From NCBI GenBank assembly GCA_903823665.1, contig CAIJTR010000156.1, forward strand, positions 1-61,277: a stretch of 61,277 bases of DNA, written 5' to 3'. Below, piece after piece: positions 17,272 through 27,899 of the stretch. The DNA comes from an uncultured Rhodospirillales bacterium (lineage in GTDB: Bacteria > Pseudomonadota > Alphaproteobacteria > Acetobacterales > Acetobacteraceae). A program made the translations under genes and the position numbers. Under the pieces are notes generated by a model that saw nothing but the letters and a program-made list of their open reading frames with translations, did not search any database and was not told the DNA's origin. Position 1 is the stretch's first letter. Every line of letters begins with the position of its first letter.

Positions 17272-18615
17272 TTATGTCTGCGCCAAATTCTCCCGCAGCG
17301 TGCGGCCGGTATAGTCGCGGCGGAACCGCCCACGGCGTTGCAGTTCCGGCACCAGCACGTCGCTGATCGCCTCCAGATCGAGCGGGGTGGAGACGACGTG
17401 GCCGAGCATGAAGCCGCCCCGGCTGCCGGTGGCCTCGAATTTCTCTTCGAGGAGATCGGCCATCTCGACGGCACTTCCGGCGATGGTGGTGTCGTAGCCA
17501 GTGGCGCTGCGCATGCCATGCTCGAAGAATTCATCCGGCGTTATTTCGGTGTCGGCCCCTAGCTTGTGTGCCAGTTCGTAGACGAAGCCCACGGGTGTGG
17601 CCCCGGTGGCTGCGATCATTTTGTTTAACTCGCCGAGGGAGAAACGGGCGGGGAGCTTGGAGAAATCATAACCGGAGTTGTGCGAGAGGTAGACGCCAAC
17701 GGCCTCGTGCGGGATTGAGGTGAGCAGACGCTCGCGTTGGCTGATGGCTTCGTCATGGTTCTCACGCACGACGATTGGGGTCTGCCAGAGGATGCCGACA
17801 CGCGATGGATCGCGTCCGTGGCCCTCCAGCGCCTTGTCGAGGGCGGCGCGCTGGCGGATTTGAAGGTCGAGCGCCATGTCGGCCCCGAACGCATGATCGA
17901 CGAATCCTGCACAGGCCTGAATGCCGCGTGGGCTGCCGCCGGCCTGGACGAGAACCGGGTGGCCTTGCGGGGAGGGCGGGGTATTCAGCGCGCCTTTGAC
18001 TTTGAAGAACTGGCCCTGGTGGTCGATGGGGTGGATCTTGGACGGGTCCCCCACACGGCCGGTGGCGCGATCCCACAGCATCGCGTCCGGCTCCACGCTG
18101 TCCCAGAGTTGTTTGCAGACGGAGACGAACTCCTCCATCCGCTCATAGCGCAGGCCGTGTTCCATCAGTTGGTCGAAGCCAAAATTCTCCGCGTCTGATT
18201 GGCGGGTGGAGGCGACGAGGTTCATGGCGATGCGTCCACCGGTGAGGTGGTCGAGTGAGTTCATCAACCGCGCCATGTAGTACGGGTGCATGAAGGTTGA
18301 GGAGTAGGTCAGGCCGAAGCCTATATGATTGGTCACCCGCGAGCAGGCGACGAAGATCGGGTTGAAGTCCTGCCGCGGCCAGTTCACGCCCCATTCCACC
18401 GCGGCATCATGCGTGCCGCGCCACGTGACAGGGGTGCCGGTGCCGTCGCCGGTGAACAGGAAATCCAGCCCTCCGCGTTCGGCAATGCGCGCGATGTTCT
18501 CGAACATGGCGATGTCGGGGAAGGTGTGGTTGGTCCAGGACCCCGGCATCAGCCAGCGCCCGCCCATATGCGAATAGGAGAGGTCAAAGCCCAGATGGAT
18601 CAACGGCTTGGCCAT
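17272..18615 (-). CDS. FMNH2-dependent monooxygenase, NtaA/SnaA/DszA family
   Basis: A 447-residue luciferase-fold monooxygenase that uses reduced FMN supplied by a separate reductase. Family features include LGFDLSYSHMGGRW at the N-terminus, RGGLDFLFTGDGTG, the YSSTFMHPYYMARLMNSLDHLTGGR substrate/FMN region, NLVASTRQSDAENFG and HPVLVQAGGSPRG. The frame extends upstream to 18675, but the ATG at 18615 has AAGAGG upstream and the family N-terminus, so it is chosen. No flavin reductase or sulfur or aminopolycarboxylate transport genes are adjacent, so the substrate cannot be assigned. Confidence 0.85.
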   Translation of the reverse strand: MAKPLIHLGFDLSYSHMGGRWLMPGSWTNHTFPDIAMFENIARIAERGGLDFLFTGDGTGTPVTWRGTHDAAVEWGVNWPRQDFNPIFVACSRVTNHIGFGLTYSSTFMHPYYMARLMNSLDHLTGGRIAMNLVASTRQSDAENFGFDQLMEHGLRYERMEEFVSVCKQLWDSVEPDAMLWDRATGRVGDPSKIHPIDHQGQFFKVKGALNTPPSPQGHPVLVQAGGSPRGIQACAGFVDHAFGADMALDLQIRQRAALDKALEGHGRDPSRVGILWQTPIVVRENHDEAISQRERLLTSIPHEAVGVYLSHNSGYDFSKLPARFSLGELNKMIAATGATPVGFVYELAHKLGADTEITPDEFFEHGMRSATGYDTTIAGSAVEMADLLEEKFEATGSRGGFMLGHVVSTPLDLEAISDVLVPELQRRGRFRRDYTGRTLRENLAQT

Positions 18616-18763
18616 AGGCGGAACCTCTTTTGGTCGTGCATGGGCGGGATAGAGGCTCAGCAAGAACGATGCCATGCCAGAAGAATGGTGGCATGCGAGG
18701 CTTGTTCACCGGGCATTTACCATTGTGCCATATTTTGGTGCCGCCGGAGCTGTCACTGACCGC

Positions 18764-21070
18764 ATGGAGCGCCATTCGTTGCTCAATATCTTCTCGCATC
18801 TGTCCATCCGCTGGAAAATGATCTTGCTCAGCGCGGTGGGGATGCTCGGCATGGGCGCTGTGGCGTTCCAGCATTTCAGCATGGTCGCCAGGGTGGCCGT
18901 GGTGCAGGCGGTCCAGAGCCGGGCCGCCGCTGCGTCCGTGCATTCGCTCGAGCTTGCCAATGCCATGCTGGAGGCACGGCGGGCAGAGAAGGATTTTCTG
19001 ATACGCAATGACGACGCGGACGCTGCGAAGAATACTCAAGCCGTGGCAGCCGCCAGGCAACTGCTCAAGCTGATCAGCGATGATTTCGTGGCCACAGAGT
19101 CCGACACGGCCGAAAGCAGCAAGCCTGAGATTGCCGCGCTTGAGGCCAATGTCGCGCGCTATCAGGCGGCATTTCAGACGGTTGTGGATTTGCAACACAA
19201 GCTTGGCCTGAACGAGACGCTGGGCCTGCTGGGGGCCTTGCGCAAATCGGTGCATGATGCGGAGGAGCGAGTGGTTCCTCTCAACCAACCGGAATTGCTG
19301 GTCAAAATGCTGATGCTGCGTCGCCATGAGAAGGATTTTCTGGCCCGCGTCGATGACAGCTATCGTGTGGCGTTCGAAAAGATGTTCGGCGAATTCAGCG
19401 CGACACTGGCGCAGCTTGACCTTGACCCGCAGGTCAAGGATGCGATTGCCAAACGCATGGAAGCCTATCGCCGCGATTTCCTCGACCTCGTCACCACCCG
19501 CCTGGAGAGCAACGCACAACGGGCCGACCTTTCGAAAATCTATGCGCCGATCGCCCCCGCCTTGGAGCGCATTCGTGCGGCCAGTGAGCGACATGTGGCG
19601 CAAACCGCTGAACGGGTGGCACAGATCCACGCTGACACGTCACGCGCCATGCTGATCCTGTTGGCGGTGGCGCTAGGGTTGGCGCTTGGTCTGTGCGCGT
19701 TGATTGCGGGCTCGGTGGTCCGGTCCATCCTCGGCATTGCCAATGCGATGCGAGCAATCGCACAGGGTGGGCTGGAGCATACTATCCCCGGTGCCGGGCG
19801 CCGAGACGAGATCGGCCAGATGGCCACCGCCCTGGAACAGTTCCGCCTGCAGGCACTGGATAATGCACGCCTGGTGGCGGAGAACGAGTGCGGCCGGGAG
19901 GAAGCCAACATGGCACGGCAGGCAGCGCTTACCAGCATGGCCGACACGATCGAGCGTGAAGCGGGTGCGGCCGTTGCAGAGATTAACCGTATGACCGGAG
20001 AGATGCTGTCCACGGCTGGCGACATGGCACAAACGGCGGCCCGTACCGGCAGCAATGCGAGCGAAGCAGCGGTTGCCGCCAGCCAGACGCTTTCCACCGC
20101 ACAAACGGTGGCAAGTGCCGCCGAGGAGTTGGCGGCGTCCATCGGCGAGATCACCCGGCAGGTCCACAAATCCTCCGAAGTTGCACAATCAGCCGTGCAT
20201 GCCGGACACGCTGCGCGCGTCAGCATCGACCAGCTGTCCGAGCGTGCGGGCGAGATCAGCGCCGTGGCTGGACTGATTACTGAGATTGCGGCGCGAACCA
20301 ATCTGCTGGCGCTGAATGCCACCATCGAGGCGGCGCGCGCGGGTGACGCCGGCAAGGGATTTGCCGTGGTGGCCGGTGAGGTCAAGCTGCTCGCCACCCA
20401 GACCGCGCAATCCACCGAGGAGATCCGCCGTCAAATCCTCGCCATTCAGGAGGCCACCCGTGCCACCGTCGCCGCGGTGGACGAAATCGTGAGCACCATT
20501 GGCGAAATACGCGGCATCAGCGCCTCGGTGACCGCGGCGGTCGAGGAGCAGGGGGCGGCCACTTCGGAAATCGCGCGCAGCGTCGCCGAGACAGCCAAGG
20601 CAGCCAATCAGATGTCAGATCGAACAGGCGACGTTCGCCAGGCTGCCATCGAGTCCGATCAGCAGGCCGCCGCCGTGCAGCAGAATGCGGCCGCGCTCGA
20701 GGATGCCGTGCGCGGTCTCAGCCGCACCGTGAACCGTGTTGTTCGTCGCAGTTCTGCCGATGTGAACCGGCGGGCGCATGAGCGTGTCGGTGTGGACATG
20801 CAGGCGCACCTGACATTGCCGGGACAGCAGAAGCTGGCGGTTCGGCTGCATGATCTCTCGATTGGTGGTGCCATGCTGAGCGGTGCCGGCGCGGTCAGGG
20901 TAGGCGGCGCTGCGCGGTTGGAGATTGGCGGTCAGGAGTATCAGGTCATCACCAAGCGGGTCGATGAACACGGAAGTATAGGTGTTGCCTTTGACGGTGA
21001 CGCGCCGGCGGCGCGAGAGCGTATCGACACTTTGATCAGCCGGCAGGCCATCTCCGCCCACGCGGCCTGA
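18764..21070 (+). CDS. Methyl-accepting chemotaxis protein with C-terminal PilZ domain
   Basis: A 768-residue membrane chemoreceptor. TM1 is at about residues 20-40. A helical periplasmic sensor follows (about 40-285) with two repeats of the EKDFL(I/A)R type motif, suggesting a helical bimodular (HBM-like) domain. Next are TM2 (~290-315), HAMP, a methyl-accepting signalling domain with the hairpin tip [21 protein letters not shown], and a PilZ domain at about 665-755. The PilZ part keeps both c-di-GMP-binding motifs, RAHER and DLSIGGA. No CheB/CheR-binding pentapeptide is seen at the end. The ATG at 18764 is preferred over 18674. Similar MCP-PilZ fusions are known in Azospirillum. Confidence 0.9.
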   Translation: MERHSLLNIFSHLSIRWKMILLSAVGMLGMGAVAFQHFSMVARVAVVQAVQSRAAAASVHSLELANAMLEARRAEKDFLIRNDDADAAKNTQAVAAARQLLKLISDDFVATESDTAESSKPEIAALEANVARYQAAFQTVVDLQHKLGLNETLGLLGALRKSVHDAEERVVPLNQPELLVKMLMLRRHEKDFLARVDDSYRVAFEKMFGEFSATLAQLDLDPQVKDAIAKRMEAYRRDFLDLVTTRLESNAQRADLSKIYAPIAPALERIRAASERHVAQTAERVAQIHADTSRAMLILLAVALGLALGLCALIAGSVVRSILGIANAMRAIAQGGLEHTIPGAGRRDEIGQMATALEQFRLQALDNARLVAENECGREEANMARQAALTSMADTIEREAGAAVAEINRMTGEMLSTAGDMAQTAARTGSNASEAAVAASQTLSTAQTVASAAEELAASIGEITRQVHKSSEVAQSAVHAGHAARVSIDQLSERAGEISAVAGLITEIAARTNLLALNATIEAARAGDAGKGFAVVAGEVKLLATQTAQSTEEIRRQILAIQEATRATVAAVDEIVSTIGEIRGISASVTAAVEEQGAATSEIARSVAETAKAANQMSDRTGDVRQAAIESDQQAAAVQQNAAALEDAVRGLSRTVNRVVRRSSADVNRRAHERVGVDMQAHLTLPGQQKLAVRLHDLSIGGAMLSGAGAVRVGGAARLEIGGQEYQVITKRVDEHGSIGVAFDGDAPAARERIDTLISRQAISAHAA

Positions 21071-21148
21071 CTGGCGTGTTTCGAAGGTGTCAACGGGCGG
21101 GGGCAACAGTGCGGTAAAACTTGCCCTGGACCGCCTTGAGCAGCGCCC

Positions 21149-21181
21149 GATCGATTTGAACCTGCTCGGTTCAGATTGATC
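21149..21181. repeat. Imperfect inverted repeat downstream of the chemoreceptor
   Basis: Two 14-base arms (21149-21162 and 21168-21181) pair at 12 positions around a TGCTC loop, with perfect inner halves TGAACC/GGTTCA. No T-run follows, so terminator function is uncertain. The left arm contains TTTGAACCT, nine bases that also occur in the candidate MarR operator at 37582-37602, possibly by chance. Confidence 0.5.
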
Positions 21182-21230
21182 GCGGCCAATTTGCTCTGGC
21201 ATCATATGTTTTAACGGCACGACCTTTTGG

Positions 21231-21248
21231 TCAGATGATTACATCTGA
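21231..21248. repeat. Short inverted repeat TCAGATG-ATTA-CATCTGA
   Basis: A perfect 7-bp inverted repeat with a 4-base loop lies in the tail-to-tail region between the chemoreceptor and ridA. It is flanked by TTTT and an A7 run. The A7 follows the stem on the + strand, so it does not match an intrinsic terminator in either reading direction. A role in transcript-end structure or protein binding is possible. Confidence 0.4.
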
Positions 21249-21272
21249 TCGAAAAAAAGCTCTGACGCATGG

Positions 21273-21674
21273 TCAATCCGCCGCGCGCCGCGCGATCATG
21301 TCGATTTCGATGATGGCATCGCGCGCAAGGCCGGTGACGCCGACTGTGGTGCGGGCAGGGAGTTTCCCAGGCTTGAAATAGGTCAGGTAAATGTCGTTCA
21401 TAGGCAAGTAGTCGCGCTGGAATTCGGCGAGAAACACCCTCACCGTCAGCACGTCATCGAGCGTGGCTCCGACGCCGCGCAGAACATGGACGAGATTGTC
21501 CATCACGCGGCGGGTTTGAGCCTCAATGCCTGCTGGCAGCGGAAGCGAGTCGTCCGCCGGATTGTTGGCAATCTGCCCGGTGACGAACAGCCAACCATCC
21601 CGCTCGACGACATGGCTGTATGGAGCCACAGGCTTCGGACCGTCGGCGATCATGTGAAAGAAAGGACCAGACAT
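21273..21674 (-). CDS. RidA/YjgF/UK114-family protein
   Basis: A 133-residue RidA-family protein. Family members usually form trimers that hydrolyse reactive enamines/imines or act in specific catabolic steps. Seen: APYSHVVERDGWLFVTGQIAN near the N-terminus, LVHVLRGVGATLDDVLTVRVFL, and a C-terminal VGVTGLARDAIIEIDMIA. The usual catalytic Arg region reads ARTTVGVTGL, so Arg is present. AGAGGAG lies upstream of the ATG at 21674, which is preferred over the frame start at 21701. It is not in an operon with catabolic genes and is distinct from the second RidA in the island at 48940-49356. Confidence 0.85.
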   Translation of the reverse strand: MSGPFFHMIADGPKPVAPYSHVVERDGWLFVTGQIANNPADDSLPLPAGIEAQTRRVMDNLVHVLRGVGATLDDVLTVRVFLAEFQRDYLPMNDIYLTYFKPGKLPARTTVGVTGLARDAIIEIDMIARRAAD

Positions 21675-21754
21675 GGGCGGCTCCTCTAAAAAGCGGGTCA
21701 ACGCATCGCCGACGATACCGCCTTCAGCCGCCCATGTCCGCCTCGGTTTAGGCG

Positions 21755-21973
21755 TTAACGGCGATAGGTGCCGTTGGCGATCTCGTTGAAGTCATACGGT
21801 GTGATGCGCAGGTCACGAAGGTCGCGCTCATCCATGCTCGAAAGTTCGCGCAGGGTTTGCGTCCGCGCGCGGCGCTCGCTGAACCACGCTGCGATGCGGC
21901 CCAGACCGTTGAGGGAAACCGCGGGTTTCGTCATTGCGGAAGACGGCGCGACGCTGTTCCAGAAAATGGCCAT
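21755..21973 (-). CDS. DUF1127 small protein (copy 1)
   Basis: A 72-residue protein whose C-terminal ~45 residues match DUF1127: ERRARTQTLRELSSMDERDLRDLRIT followed by DFNEIANGTYRR. A strong AAGGAG precedes the ATG at 21973, so the upstream start at 22006 is rejected. DUF1127 proteins are small, arginine-rich, often stress- or RNA-related factors in alphaproteobacteria. Some, as studied in Agrobacterium and Rhodobacter, affect RNA turnover and phosphate or carbon metabolism. The function of this copy is unknown. It is 18 bases downstream of a paralogue. Confidence 0.85.
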   Translation of the reverse strand: MAIFWNSVAPSSAMTKPAVSLNGLGRIAAWFSERRARTQTLRELSSMDERDLRDLRITPYDFNEIANGTYRR

Positions 21974-21990
21974 GATATGCGTCTCCTTGC

Positions 21991-22221
21991 TCAGTTGCCG
22001 GGCCAACGGCGGAAAGTGCCGTCAGCGATCTGTGTGAAATCATGTTTGGTGATCTGAAGGTCTTCCAGAACCCTGCGGTCCAGACGTTCCAGCTCACGAA
22101 TGGTGGCCGAGCGCGCGCGGCGCTCGCCGATCCAGGCCATCATGCTGCCCAGCCGATTGAAAAAGTTGCCGGATTGGGCGGTGGCCGCTTGCGGCGTGGC
22201 GCTGTTGATGAGCGTCGCCAT
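21991..22221 (-). CDS. DUF1127 small protein (copy 2)
   Basis: A 76-residue paralogue of the following gene, with the same DUF1127 core (ERRARSATIRELERLDRR, then ITKHDFTQIADGTFRRW). The ATG at 22221 is preceded by GGAG at suitable distance. The upstream in-frame ATGs give an atypical N-terminus. Both copies also share the pattern A-x-x-x-S...FNRLG/LNGLG before the core, suggesting a tandem duplication. The pair is probably one transcript read leftwards. Confidence 0.83.
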   Translation of the reverse strand: MATLINSATPQAATAQSGNFFNRLGSMMAWIGERRARSATIRELERLDRRVLEDLQITKHDFTQIADGTFRRWPGN

Positions 22222-22334
22222 GATCTGCATCTCCATGTTGCGTTGCAGCATTTGCTGCAGCGCAACATAGCGACTCAAGGGTGGCTTATGTCAAGCATAT
22301 TGACCTATCGGCCCCGTCGAAAAATGCAATGCGG

Positions 22335-22856
22335 CTATTTGTTGATAACGGCCGCCCCAGCCCTTGAACAAATCTCGTCCTGGGACCCGGCTCCGCCAGA
22401 AGTGCCGATGGCACCGATCAGCTTGCCGTCCTCAATGAGCGGGATGCCGCCACGCGAGCCGATGACGCCGTCCAGCGAGAGCTGATAGACAAGCCCGCTC
22501 TGCATCCCGTTCTCGAAAAGCTTGGTGTCACGCCGGAACGTGGCGGCCGTTCGCGCCTTGTGTTCGGAGATGGCGATGGAGGCGAGCTGCGCGTTGTCCA
22601 TGCGCGCGAACGCCACGAGGTTGCCGCCGGAATCGACCACTGTGACATTCATCTTCCAGCCTTTGTTCTTCGCCTCGGCCACGGCTGCCGCCACCACCGC
22701 CTGCGCCCGATCCAGCGAGATGGGCGGGCCGTATGGAATGTCGAACGGCATTTTATCGGGCACGACATCGAGTGCCGGGGTGGGGGATGGCTGGGCTGAG
22801 GCGGGCAGGGCTGTGCACAGGGCCAAGAACAGCACCGGCAGGCTGAGTATTTTCAT
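22335..22856 (-). CDS. Exported GlcG/HbpS-family heme-binding-like protein
   Basis: A 173-residue protein with a clear Sec signal peptide (MKILSLPVLFLALCTALPASA, cleavage near residue 21). Its Haem_degrading/GlcG domain includes AVVAAAVAEAKNKGWKMNVTV, DSGGNLVAFARMD and a C-terminal GGIPLIEDGKLIGAIGTSGG. Family members bind heme or small organic ligands. Many exported copies occur beside redox enzymes. It is divergent from ctaA (heme A synthase), and the neighbourhood makes a heme link tempting, but the family is too broad to be sure. Confidence 0.8.
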   Translation of the reverse strand: MKILSLPVLFLALCTALPASAQPSPTPALDVVPDKMPFDIPYGPPISLDRAQAVVAAAVAEAKNKGWKMNVTVVDSGGNLVAFARMDNAQLASIAISEHKARTAATFRRDTKLFENGMQSGLVYQLSLDGVIGSRGGIPLIEDGKLIGAIGTSGGAGSQDEICSRAGAAVINK

Positions 22857-22977
22857 GTTTCACTCCCGAAATCGGCGCTCTTGTTGGCGCACGGTTAGAA
22901 CGTGGCTTTGGTGGAGGAGCCTCGCAAGCGCTAATTCGCACCCTGGCCGCGTGCCCGCATAAGACTATATATCGCTT

Positions 22978-24056
22978 ATGCCATTTGATCTCAGCGCCCC
23001 CGCCTCCACCAGCACGCAAATCAGACCATACCGCCCGGTGGCGCTGTGGCTGTTTGGGATGTGCTTTATGATCCTTGTGATGGTCTCGCTTGGTGGGGCC
23101 ACACGGCTGACCGGCTCGGGCCTTTCGATCATGGAATGGGCCCCGATCATGGGGGCGTTGCCGCCGCTGAGCGACGCGGAGTGGCAGCGGCTGTTCCGGC
23201 TGTATCAGCAAATCCCTCAATACAGCCTGTTGCATGAGGGTTTTGGCTTGGACGGGTTCAAGCAGATTTTCTGGCTGGAATGGGCGCACCGGCTGTGGGG
23301 CCGGTTGCTGGGTGTGGCGTTTGCGGGGCCGTTGATCTGGTTAGCTGCCACCCGCCGCCTGCCGCCGGGGCTTTGGAAGCGGCTGCTTGGCCTGTTCGTG
23401 CTCGGCGGGATGCAAGGGGCGGTGGGTTGGTTTATGGTCGCGTCCGGCTTTGAGGCGGACAGCACGGCGGTCTCGCCCTATCGCCTCGTGGCGCATCTGG
23501 TGCTGGCGCTTACGTTGTATTCGGCCTTGCTCTGGACGGCTTTGGATGTGTGGCAGCCAATGCCATCGGTCGTGCGGCCGTTGCGTATGCTGCGTCGTTT
23601 GTCGCTCGGGCTGGTTGCGATGGTGGCCATCACGATTGTCGCCGGTGGATTTGTAGCGGGGCTGAAGGCTGGGCTGATCTACAACACGTTCCCGCTGATG
23701 GACGGCCATTTGATCCCGCAGGGCTACGCGGCGCTGCAGCCGTTTGCGCGCAACCTTACCGAGAACATCCCCGCCGTGCAGTTTGACCATCGCCTGCTTG
23801 CCACTCTCACGGCGATGTTGGCGCTAGGCACGGTTTTGCTCGGCTTTTCCGCCAAACCGTCTGCGTCGCTCCGCGGCGCGTTGATGGCGATGGGTGCGGT
23901 TGTCACCTTGCAATACGTGCTTGGCGTTGCCACGCTGCTTTATGTGGTGCCGGTCAGTCTTGGCACGCTGCATCAGGCCACCGCCGTTCTGCTGCTCACC
24001 ACCGCTCTTGTTCTGCGCCACGCTTTGCGCAGCCCTCTCGCATCACAGGCCCAACT

Positions 24057-24060
<4 letters not shown>
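22978..24060 (+). CDS. ctaA: Heme A synthase (CtaA/COX15)
   Basis: Inner-membrane enzyme that oxidises heme O to heme A for aa3-type cytochrome oxidase. The 360-residue protein has eight predicted transmembrane helices. Conserved landmarks are MVSLGGATRLTGSGLSIMEW at the first helix, FWLEWAHRLWGR with a heme-ligand His, VAHLVLAL and QFDHRLLA with a second His, and LGTLHQATAVLLL. It belongs to the COX15-like alphaproteobacterial/mitochondrial type. Its last four bases overlap the tldD start (ATGA). No cytochrome oxidase subunit genes are in the window. Confidence 0.94.
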
Positions 24061-25502
<1,442 letters not shown>

Positions 25503-25561
25503 CAGGGTTTACGGCGAGGCGGCGGCTGGATAAGCGTGATCGGACATTGTTTGGAATTGCG

Positions 25562-26920
25562 ATGATGCCACGCTTTTACAGGTCGCTGCTCTGTCTGGCC
25601 TTGCTCGGCACCAACCCTGCTTTTGCCGAGGATGCGGCACCCGCGCCAACTGGCATTTGGGAGCGGGCCAATCTGCTGGGCGATCCCGCCGGCATTCGCA
25701 GCAAACTTGCCAATGCCGGTGTGACGCTGACCCTGACGGAGCAAAGCGAGTTGCTCGGCAACGTCAGTGGTGGTTTCAAACAGGGTGCCACCTATGATGG
25801 GCTGACCACGCTCACCGTTCAGATTGACACGGCCAAGGCGTTTGGGTGGGAGGGCGGCACCGTCAATCTCAGCGGGCTGCAGGTCCACGGTCGCAATTTG
25901 AGCCAGTATTATCTGGGCAACCTCCAGACGGTGAGCGGCATCGAGGCCACGCCCACCACACGGCTGTGGGAAATTTGGGTGCAGCAGGCCTTTGCGGGCG
26001 GCAAATACGATATCAAACTCGGGCAGCAGAGTGTTGATCAGGAGTTCATGACGAGCACGAACGCGGCGATTTTCATGAACACGATGATGGGCTGGCCGCT
26101 GATACCCAGTGCCGATCTCTTTGCCGGTGGTCCTGCCTATCCGCTGTCGTCGCTTGGCGTGCGGCTGCGTGGCACCCCGATGGACAACGTAACGCTGCTC
26201 GGCGGCGTGTTTCAGGACAATCCGCCGGGTGGCTCGTTTGCCGGTGATACGCAAGTGCTTGGTACCAGCCGGTGGGGCGGCAACTTCAACCTGCGCACGG
26301 GGGCGTTGTTTATCGCTGAGGCGCAATATGGCCTGAATCTGCCATCAACTGACGCGTCCGCCCCCAAGCCCACGGGACTTCCGACGAGCGTGAAAATCGG
26401 GGCTTGGTATGACACGGCTGATTTCCCCAATCAGACGACGGATACGCTCGGCCGCCCGATCGGGGCTGCGAACAGCAACAATATTCCGCGCAACATGTCT
26501 GGCAATTACAGCATCTATGCCCTGGTCGATCAGGGCATCTGGCAGCCAAGCCCGGACAGCGCCAAGCTTGTCAGCCTGTTCGCTCGTGCAATGGTCGCGC
26601 CGCGTGATCGCAATCTTGTCAATATCAGCGTCAATGCTGGTGTGACTTTAAAAGCGCCGTTTGCCGGGCGTGACAACGATACGCTGGGTCTCGGCTACGG
26701 CTATGGCTCGATCAGCCACGCCACATTGGCGACACCGCACCGCACGGCGGAGCATTTCTTTGAGTTGACGTATCAGGCTCAAGTGACGCCATGGCTGCAG
26801 ATACAGCCGGATGCGCAATATATCATCCGCCCGAATGGCGGTGTGCCGAACCCTTACGCGCCCGGTCGCTTGTTGAAGGATGAGGCGGTGTTCGGCGTCA
26901 AGGCCATCATCACATTCTGA
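25562..26920 (+). CDS. Carbohydrate-selective porin, OprB family
   Basis: Outer-membrane beta-barrel porin of 452 residues with a Sec signal (LLCLALLGTNPAFA, cleavage near residue 22) and a terminal Phe (IITF), as expected for outer-membrane insertion. Family segments include WERANLLGDPAGIRSKLANAG, TVNLSGLQVHGRNLSQYYLGN, KLGQQSVDQEF, and GVRLRGTPMDNVTLLGGVFQDNP. OprB proteins in Acetobacteraceae and Pseudomonas let sugars pass. The frame is open further upstream into tldD, but the ATG at 25562 (or 25565) begins the signal peptide. Confidence 0.88.
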   Translation: MMPRFYRSLLCLALLGTNPAFAEDAAPAPTGIWERANLLGDPAGIRSKLANAGVTLTLTEQSELLGNVSGGFKQGATYDGLTTLTVQIDTAKAFGWEGGTVNLSGLQVHGRNLSQYYLGNLQTVSGIEATPTTRLWEIWVQQAFAGGKYDIKLGQQSVDQEFMTSTNAAIFMNTMMGWPLIPSADLFAGGPAYPLSSLGVRLRGTPMDNVTLLGGVFQDNPPGGSFAGDTQVLGTSRWGGNFNLRTGALFIAEAQYGLNLPSTDASAPKPTGLPTSVKIGAWYDTADFPNQTTDTLGRPIGAANSNNIPRNMSGNYSIYALVDQGIWQPSPDSAKLVSLFARAMVAPRDRNLVNISVNAGVTLKAPFAGRDNDTLGLGYGYGSISHATLATPHRTAEHFFELTYQAQVTPWLQIQPDAQYIIRPNGGVPNPYAPGRLLKDEAVFGVKAIITF

Positions 26921-26981
26921 CGCAGGATCGTCATTTTCTTTGGCGGTACGACCGTGGCATTCAACGAGTGGAGGTTTTGAT

Positions 26982-27899
26982 ATGACCGATTTGCTGTTCA
27001 CCCGCCGGACTCTGCTTGCCGCCTCAGCCTCGGCCGCATTGCCCCGCGTGGCTGCTGCCGCGCGCGCACCGAGCCTGCCGTTTGTGATGATCGGCGACTG
27101 GGGCCGTAACGGCGCGCAAAGACAGCGCGAGGTCGGCATGCAGATGGGCGTGACGGCAGACGAGATCGGCAGCCGCTTCGTCGTGTCACTTGGCGATAAC
27201 TTTTATGAGGACGGTGTCACCGGGCTTGATGACCCGCAATGGTCCGGCTCCTTCGAACAGATCTACGCGGCCCCCTCGCTGCAAACGCGGTGGGATGTGA
27301 TCCTGGGCAACCATGATTATCGCGGTGACGTGCAAACCCAGCTTGCTTATGGCCGCACCTCCACTCGATGGAACATGCCCGCGCGTTACTTTCAGCGTGA
27401 TGAGCGGTTGGAGGACGGCACTGAGATCGCGTTCTTCTATATCGACACCTCACCGTTCCTGAAGCCGTATCGCGGCACCAAGGTGCGTATCGATGATCAG
27501 GACACCGCGGCACAGCTTGCCTGGTTCGACGCGGCACTCGGTGTTTCACAGGCAAAATGGAAGATCGTCGTGGGTCATCATCCGATCCACACCATCACTG
27601 GCGGCAAGCGGGACTGGAAGGATTTGGTGGCGCAGATCAAGCCACTGCTCATCAAACATGGCGTGAAAATCTACATCAATGGCCACGACCACAACTTCCA
27701 GATGCTGGAGCGTGACGGCATCACCTTCATCACCAACGGGGCAGGCTCACAGACGGAAAAGCCCGGACCGTCGGCACCTGGTCAGTTTGGCTCTGCCGAA
27801 CACGGCTTCATGACCGTTGATCTGTCGGCAGAGCGGTTTGCATACAGCATGGTCAACGACAGCGGCGTGGTGCTGTTCTCTGGCAGCGTGCTCGCCTAG
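26982..27899 (+). CDS. Tat-exported metallophosphoesterase (purple acid phosphatase-like)
   Basis: A 305-residue periplasmic phosphatase. An N-terminal TRRTLLAASASAALPRVAAAARA stretch looks like a Tat signal, although the consensus is not perfect. Metal-binding motifs follow in order: GDWG, GDNFYEDG, GNHDYRGD, GHHPIHT and NGHDHNFQ, the set of tartrate-resistant/purple acid phosphatases with a binuclear Fe/metal centre. GGAGG at 26970-26974 supports the ATG at 26982 over the earlier frame start inside the porin gene. Its stop shares CTAG (27896-27899) with the stop of the ligase gene on the other strand. Confidence 0.88.
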   Translation: MTDLLFTRRTLLAASASAALPRVAAAARAPSLPFVMIGDWGRNGAQRQREVGMQMGVTADEIGSRFVVSLGDNFYEDGVTGLDDPQWSGSFEQIYAAPSLQTRWDVILGNHDYRGDVQTQLAYGRTSTRWNMPARYFQRDERLEDGTEIAFFYIDTSPFLKPYRGTKVRIDDQDTAAQLAWFDAALGVSQAKWKIVVGHHPIHTITGGKRDWKDLVAQIKPLLIKHGVKIYINGHDHNFQMLERDGITFITNGAGSQTEKPGPSAPGQFGSAEHGFMTVDLSAERFAYSMVNDSGVVLFSGSVLA

